A stretch of DNA of 64,000 nt, from positions 2,976,001 through 3,040,000 of the forward strand of contig NZ_CP150218.1 of the NCBI RefSeq assembly GCF_037969875.1, in the 5' to 3' direction. The notes under the pieces are model-generated. The model worked only from the letters and a program-made list of their open reading frames with translations. It did not search any database and was not told the DNA's origin. Positions within the stretch are counted from its first letter, which is position 1. Each line of letters starts with the position of its first letter. The position numbers and the translations under genes were made by a program. This DNA is from Paenibacillus sp. FSL R7-0337 (GTDB taxonomy: Bacteria; Bacillota; Bacilli; Paenibacillales; Paenibacillaceae). Shown in pieces: positions 59,221 to 64,000 of the stretch.

Positions 59221-60159
59221 TTATTTCGTAACAGTAGCCTTAAGCTTCTTATTCTTCTTACGTGTCTCGGAGATTGCGTAGATAATCAGGCCGATGACTG
59301 TCGCAACATAAGGCAGCGTAGCAATCAGTTCGGCTGGAATCTTCAGCACCTGCAGGGCATTGGAGAGCGCGTCGGCTGCGCCGAAGAGCAGTGAGGTTAG
59401 CGCTGTGCCCACGGTGGTGCTCCGGCCCATGGATTCGGCAGCGATGGCAATCCAGCCCCGGCCGGCGATCATATCGCGGGTGAACAGAGACAAGTAGCCC
59501 ATCGACATATAGGCTCCGCCCAGACTGGCGAAGAAGCCGCTGAGCAGCAGCGCACTATACTGAATGCGGACCACACTGACGCCTACGGACTGGGCCGCGT
59601 GCGGATTCTCGCCTACGGAGCGGATTCGCAATCCCAGCGGTGTACGGTTGAGCAGATAATAGACTACGAGCACTGACAATATAGAGAAATACGTCAGAAT
59701 GTGGTGCCCCGACAGAATCGGGCCCAGCACTGGAATATCCTGCAGGAGCGGAATATTCACACTCGGCAGCACTTTACTCGCTAAGGAGGTGGAAGATCCT
59801 TTGTCGCCGCTCAGCAGATACAGAATAAATACCGTACCCCCGGAGGCGAACATATTGATCGCCACCCCGCCCAGAATAATATGGGTCTTGAATTTCAAGG
59901 TGAAAAAGGCCAGAATCCCCGCAATCAGCGTACCCGACAGCACCGCCCCAAGCAGTCCCACCCAGGCGCTCTGCGTATACGCGCTCACAATAACCCCGGC
60001 CAGCGCCGAGACCAGCATGATCCCTTCCATCCCGATGTTGATAATTCCGGCACGGTTCGAGATCAGCGCCCCCAGTGCAGCGAACAGTATCGGCGTGGTT
60101 ACACGCAGGACAGAGAAGGCAAAATCCGTCGTCAGTATGACATTCAGCAGACTGTTCAT
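59221..60159 (-). CDS. nupQ: Nucleoside ABC permease, NupQ-like
   Basis: This 312-residue permease has about nine membrane helices in the BPD_transp_2 pattern (ISNRAGIINIGMEGIMLVSA, GVSVVRIQYSALLLSGFFASLGGAYM). Its start overlaps the stop of the paired permease by 4 bp. The family transports nucleosides with BmpA-type lipoproteins. Confidence 0.9.
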   Translation of the reverse strand: MNSLLNVILTTDFAFSVLRVTTPILFAALGALISNRAGIINIGMEGIMLVSALAGVIVSAYTQSAWVGLLGAVLSGTLIAGILAFFTLKFKTHIILGGVAINMFASGGTVFILYLLSGDKGSSTSLASKVLPSVNIPLLQDIPVLGPILSGHHILTYFSILSVLVVYYLLNRTPLGLRIRSVGENPHAAQSVGVSVVRIQYSALLLSGFFASLGGAYMSMGYLSLFTRDMIAGRGWIAIAAESMGRSTTVGTALTSLLFGAADALSNALQVLKIPAELIATLPYVATVIGLIIYAISETRKKNKKLKATVTK

Positions 60160-61202
60160 GCTTCCTTCGCCTCCTTCAGCAGCATGCGGTTCTTCCAGAA
60201 CTTGAGGAACTGCTCAGCAGATATCAGCAGAATAATGACAGCCTGGATAATCGAGATCATCTCGGACGGCACATCGGAAAGGCGCGACATCATGTCGGCG
60301 CCAATGCGGATATAGGCCAAAAAGAGCGCCGAGACAATGACGGAGAACGGATTATTCTTGGCCAGCATGGCCACCAGAGCACCATCCATACCGTAGCCCG
60401 GCAAGGAGGTCCACTGAAACCGGCTGTACATCCCGAGCACCTCCACCGAGCCGCCCATACCAGCAATGAACCCGGCGATCAGATGGACCAGAATGATCAC
60501 CTTGGCCGTCTTCATCCCCGAATAACGGGCGAAATCCCGGTTAACCCCGGTCATCCGCAGCTCGTAGCCCCATTTGGTCTTGTAGAGAAACAGATGGGCC
60601 AATACGATAAGCACCAGCACAATAATAAGTCCGGTGTGAATCCGCGTCCCTGCAAACAGCTTGCTGAGCTGGGCCGTTTTCTCGAATTTAAAAGAAACGT
60701 TGGCAAACGCCTTGGCATCCCGCAGATGATAGTTCAGCAGGTACAGCCCCACCCCGAACAGGATGTTATTGAACATCAGCGAGGTCACCAGCTCATTCGC
60801 ATTCCACTTGGCCTTGAGAATACCGGGGATGGCCGAGAGCAGCGCCCCCACGATGGAGCCTGCAAGAATCGCCACTACCGGATGGAACCAGCTGTTCAGG
60901 CTGAGATGAATCGCCAGTGCAGTAGTCACCACTCCGGAGAAATAAAAGATTCCTTCTGCCCCCAGGTTGAACATATTGGCCCGGAACAGCAGAGAGACCG
61001 CAAGACCGGTGAACATCAGCGGGATCGCCATTTCAATGACGTTGCCGATATGGCCCCTCGTGGACAACGGCTCCCAGAGGAAGATTCCGATCGTCTTCAC
61101 CGGGTGGTCACTAACCAGCGAGATGATCAGGAACGCGATAATAAGTGCAATGACGATGACCGCCGCTGTGCGGATCGCCTCGAAATATTTGACTTTAAAC
61201 AT
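60156..61202 (-). CDS. nupP: Nucleoside ABC permease, NupP-like
   Basis: The start is ATG 61202 with GGAGG upstream; the longer frame overlaps the ATPase gene. The 348-residue permease has about ten membrane helices and the family motifs FRANMFNLGAEGIFYFSGV and GYGMDGALVAMLAKNNP. It overlaps the ATPase gene by 8 bp and the next permease by 4 bp. Confidence 0.9.
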   Translation of the reverse strand: MFKVKYFEAIRTAAVIVIALIIAFLIISLVSDHPVKTIGIFLWEPLSTRGHIGNVIEMAIPLMFTGLAVSLLFRANMFNLGAEGIFYFSGVVTTALAIHLSLNSWFHPVVAILAGSIVGALLSAIPGILKAKWNANELVTSLMFNNILFGVGLYLLNYHLRDAKAFANVSFKFEKTAQLSKLFAGTRIHTGLIIVLVLIVLAHLFLYKTKWGYELRMTGVNRDFARYSGMKTAKVIILVHLIAGFIAGMGGSVEVLGMYSRFQWTSLPGYGMDGALVAMLAKNNPFSVIVSALFLAYIRIGADMMSRLSDVPSEMISIIQAVIILLISAEQFLKFWKNRMLLKEAKEA

Positions 61203-62757
61203 GATTTGCGGCCCTCCCGGTCTGCTCTTTGTCCTGCCGGTTAATTCCCAGCATGTAGAGCCCCAGCTCTTCCTCACCGACTGCTGACGGATGTTCGAAA
61301 TAGGCAACAATCTGGCCCTCATACATCACAAGCAGACTGTCGCTCAGCTCCAGAATTTCATTCAGATCTGCCGATACCAGCAGCGTCGCACAGTTCGCCG
61401 AACGCAGCTCCAGCAGCTTCTGGTGAATGAACTGGGCAGCCCCGATGTCCACGCCCCGGGTCGGCTGCTCGGCGATCAGCAGCTGCGGATTCGTGGAACA
61501 CTCCCTGGCTACGACCACCTTCTGCATGTTACCGCCGGACAGCATGCCGATCGGCTGCTGCGGACCGGAGCACCGCACCTTGAATTCCTCCACCAGCGCA
61601 GAGGCCAGCGCAGCAATTCTGGACCCGTGCAGAAATGGCCCTTTATTCATATCCTTCTGACGGTAGCGCGTGGAGATCAGATTGTCGGCAATGCTGGCCT
61701 CTCCGGCAGAGCCCTGACGCATCCGGTCCTCAGGGATATAGGATACCCCCAGGTTGCGGATGTCCAGAATATCCAGCTCACGGATATCCTTCCCCTTCAC
61801 CTGTACCGACCCGCTGCCGCCAACCCCTCGCAGGCCGCCGGTCAGCGCCTCGATCAGCTGCGTCTGTCCGTTCCCTTCAACGCCGGCGATGCCGACAATC
61901 TGGCCTTCACGGACCGAGAAGCTGATCTCGGAGAGCAGCGCTTTGCCCTGGCTGTCTGAGACGCTCAGCCCTTCCACCGCAAGCACCGGCTTGCCGTAGG
62001 GAAGATCGCTTTTGTCATACTTCAGCACCACATCACGGCCGACCATCAGCCGCGAAATTTCCTGCTCCGTTACTTCCTTGGTCTCGAAGACGCCTTCACT
62101 CCGCCCCCCGCGCATGATGGTAATCCGGTCACAGATGGCCTTGACCTCCTTCAGTTTGTGCGAGATGAACACAATCGTGTGTCCCTGCTCCTTAAGCTGC
62201 TGCAGCTCATGGAACAGTTCCTCTGTCTCCTGCGGAGTCAGCACTGCCGTTGGCTCATCGAGAATGAGAATCTTGGCCCCGCGCACCAGCGCCTTCAGAA
62301 TTTCCACCTTCTGCTTCATGCCGACGCTCAGGTCTTCCACCTTCGCCTTGGCGTTCACCGAGAGATTATATTTACGTGCGGTTGCTTCCGTCAGGCGTAC
62401 GGCCTCTGCATAATTGAAGCTCACGCCCCTCTTCGGCTCCATACCGAGCACCATATTCTCCGCCACCGTAAAAGAAGGCACCAGCATGAAATGCTGATGC
62501 ACCATACCAATGCCGCGGTCAATCGCGTCCTGCGGGGACTGCAGCTTCACTTGTTCTCCCCGGATATAGAGTCCGCCTTCGCTCGGGCTCTCCATTCCGA
62601 ACATAATTTTCATCAGAGTCGATTTACCGGCTCCGTTCTCACCCGCAATCGCATGGATCTCGCCTTCGCGCAGAGAGAACTCAACATCCTTGTTGGCAAC
62701 CACACCGTTCGGATACACTTTGGTGATTCCCCGCATTTCCAGCAGAGCATTTGCCAT
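61195..62757 (-). CDS. nupO: Nucleoside ABC ATPase with two nucleotide-binding domains, NupO-like
   Basis: The 520-residue protein has two ATPase domains in tandem. The first has Walker A GENGAGKST (about 38-46) and signature LSVGMKQK; the second has GVEGNGQTQL and LSGGNMQK with a degenerate Walker A, normal for this family. It powers the two permeases downstream and is the second gene of the operon after the BmpA-type lipoprotein. Confidence 0.93.
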   Translation of the reverse strand: MANALLEMRGITKVYPNGVVANKDVEFSLREGEIHAIAGENGAGKSTLMKIMFGMESPSEGGLYIRGEQVKLQSPQDAIDRGIGMVHQHFMLVPSFTVAENMVLGMEPKRGVSFNYAEAVRLTEATARKYNLSVNAKAKVEDLSVGMKQKVEILKALVRGAKILILDEPTAVLTPQETEELFHELQQLKEQGHTIVFISHKLKEVKAICDRITIMRGGRSEGVFETKEVTEQEISRLMVGRDVVLKYDKSDLPYGKPVLAVEGLSVSDSQGKALLSEISFSVREGQIVGIAGVEGNGQTQLIEALTGGLRGVGGSGSVQVKGKDIRELDILDIRNLGVSYIPEDRMRQGSAGEASIADNLISTRYRQKDMNKGPFLHGSRIAALASALVEEFKVRCSGPQQPIGMLSGGNMQKVVVARECSTNPQLLIAEQPTRGVDIGAAQFIHQKLLELRSANCATLLVSADLNEILELSDSLLVMYEGQIVAYFEHPSAVGEEELGLYMLGINRQDKEQTGRAANHV

Positions 62758-62797
62758 GGGTCATCAACGCCTTTCAACCAAAGTTTTATTCATGCCC

Positions 62798-63940
62798 TTA
62801 AGGTTTAACGGCATTACGGATCGCTTCCACTTCAGAAGTCTCCATACCCATTGCGTTATCCACCTTAATTTCCTTATTGATCAGCTTCTGCTTCACTTCT
62901 TCAATCTTGGTCTGCAATTCCGCCGGGAATGCCGCTTTGTAGATCTCGTTCTCGGCAATGCCTACGCCGTCTTCGACGAAGCCAAGCACATCGCGTTTAC
63001 CCATTTCAAGCGTGCCGTCCTGCAGTTTCTTCACTGCGCCAAGGATGGCCGAATCGATCTTTTTAATCGCAGATGTAACGATCAGGTTGGCTTTCACACT
63101 ATCCGTATCCTTCAGCAGCATCGCCTGGTCAGAATCGACGCCGATTGCATATTTGTTCTTTTCCTTCGCTGCATCGAAGATGCCAAGGCCCGTACCGCCC
63201 GCCACGTTGAAGATAATATCCACACCCGAGTTATACTGGATCAGCGACAATTCCTTGCCCTTCGCAGGGTTCACGAAATCTCCGGCATAGGATACAGCTA
63301 CCTTCACTTCCGGATCAACATACTGTGCTCCCTGAATGTAACCAACCAGGAAGGCATTGATGCCGGGAATGTCCATTCCGCCCAGGAATCCGATCACATT
63401 GTCCTTGTTGGCATTAGGCATATCAGACTGGGTAGCAAGCGCCGCAGCCGCCCCGGCCAGGAAGGAGACCTCATTGGTCGAGTAAGACATATTGTACATA
63501 TTGGCAGGCGCTTCCTCGATGTCAGTATCATAGTTGATGAATTTTTTATCAGGATTCGCTTCAGCCGTTGCATTGAACATTTCTGTAATTTCCGAGCCGC
63601 CGGAGATAACAACATCCCAATCCTCAGCAGCGATATCATTAAAAGTCGGCTCCCATTTCGTCTTGTCAGCGCCCATTTCCACAACCTTCGTTTCTGCGCC
63701 AAGCTCGCTTTTCACCTTCTGCAGACCATTGTTCGCCGCATCAAAAAACGATTTATCCCCCAGCGTCCCCGGAATCAGCAGCACCACCTTGAGCTTGTCC
63801 CCCGCCGCCGCGCCGCCGCCTTCCGCCTCCGTTCCCGGAGTTGCTGCCGCACCATTCCCGTTCCCGGACTTGTTGTTCCCGCACGCAGCGACCAGTACCA
63901 TAACTGCCAGCAACATTAAAGTGAGCATTTTCTTTTTCAT
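62798..63940 (-). CDS. nupN: BMP-family nucleoside-binding lipoprotein
   Basis: The 380-residue lipoprotein begins MKKKMLTLMLLAVMVLVAAC with Cys20 and has the BmpA/PnrA fold (LLIPGTLGDKSFFDAANNGL, DIIFNVAGGTGLGIFDAAKE, IGVDSDQAML). It binds purine or related nucleosides for the transporter. A weak GGGG element precedes the ATG, so the exact start is less certain. It is the first gene of the six-gene nucleoside operon; no promoter was identified in the remaining 60 bp. Confidence 0.9.
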   Translation of the reverse strand: MKKKMLTLMLLAVMVLVAACGNNKSGNGNGAAATPGTEAEGGGAAAGDKLKVVLLIPGTLGDKSFFDAANNGLQKVKSELGAETKVVEMGADKTKWEPTFNDIAAEDWDVVISGGSEITEMFNATAEANPDKKFINYDTDIEEAPANMYNMSYSTNEVSFLAGAAAALATQSDMPNANKDNVIGFLGGMDIPGINAFLVGYIQGAQYVDPEVKVAVSYAGDFVNPAKGKELSLIQYNSGVDIIFNVAGGTGLGIFDAAKEKNKYAIGVDSDQAMLLKDTDSVKANLIVTSAIKKIDSAILGAVKKLQDGTLEMGKRDVLGFVEDGVGIAENEIYKAAFPAELQTKIEEVKQKLINKEIKVDNAMGMETSEVEAIRNAVKP

Positions 63941-64000
63941 TTTCTAAGTTCACACCCCTATTTGTAATAGATCCATCCAGCTGAATAGCATAAAATCCCA

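Noticed and set aside
62690..63919. 409-codon plus-strand frame opposite the BMP lipoprotein
   Set aside because: It is antisense to a gene with a clear lipobox and family motifs, with no start site.

Overview
The window is chromosomal DNA of an endospore-forming, low-to-moderate GC Gram-positive bacterium, most likely a Paenibacillus. The evidence is an sspI spore-protein gene, a Paenibacillus-like rRNA operon, a complete Lia envelope-stress locus, YesM/YesN two-component pairs beside Lpl-type sugar transporters, and strong Shine-Dalgarno sites with frequent TTG and GTG starts. I see no prophage, CRISPR array, tRNA gene or intact insertion sequence. Family assignments come from reading protein motifs; no database was searched.

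Layout, left to right. 1-3004: a secreted-protein gene cut by the window edge, an OmpR-type two-component pair, and two near-identical 43-bp promoter blocks bracketing the pair; the second block drives a 23-codon relic or leader ORF followed by a terminator. 3055-8287: an rRNA operon on the minus strand (16S-23S-5S, no tRNAs) with promoter, boxA elements and terminator. 8291-12259: a zinc-ribbon/nucleotide-binding-like protein, a dioxygenase-esterase operon divergent from an XRE-cupin regulator, and an S51 peptidase. 12260-14482: an AT-rich degraded stretch with two broken genes, a possible Cys-His-Asp enzyme and a nested inverted-repeat element. 14479-21016: housekeeping genes (TrmH-type methylase, KtrA/TrkA, sspI, prfC, zwf, ywmB-like).

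21096-25920: a seven-gene Lia/Psp envelope-stress locus. 26037-44584: an accessory region with two separate sensor/regulator plus ABC-permease modules of the antibiotic-peptide-resistance type, an XRE protein with 30-residue repeats, a deleted EamA transporter, a GbsR-like regulator, and a six-gene plus-strand operon with a Ugp-like sugar ABC transporter lacking its own ATPase, a HAD phosphatase, an SMR transporter and a metallophosphoesterase. 44615-46999: metNIQ, whose metN has no ATG, GTG or TTG start and lacks the C-terminal NIL domain. 47218-56264: an Lpl-type oligosaccharide transporter with YesM/YesN regulators, cre-like sites and a strong intercistronic hairpin. 56728-63940: a nucleoside ABC transporter (NupNOPQ type) with a nucleoside hydrolase and an ADP-ribosylglycohydrolase-family enzyme.

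The main theme is sensing and uptake at the envelope: five sensor kinases, four OmpR/NarL-type regulators, two YesN regulators and five ABC importer or efflux modules. The least conventional items are the duplicated promoter around the first two-component system, the probable ATT-initiated metN, the nested inverted repeat at the trmH stop codon, and the phosphate-ester-like transport operon.
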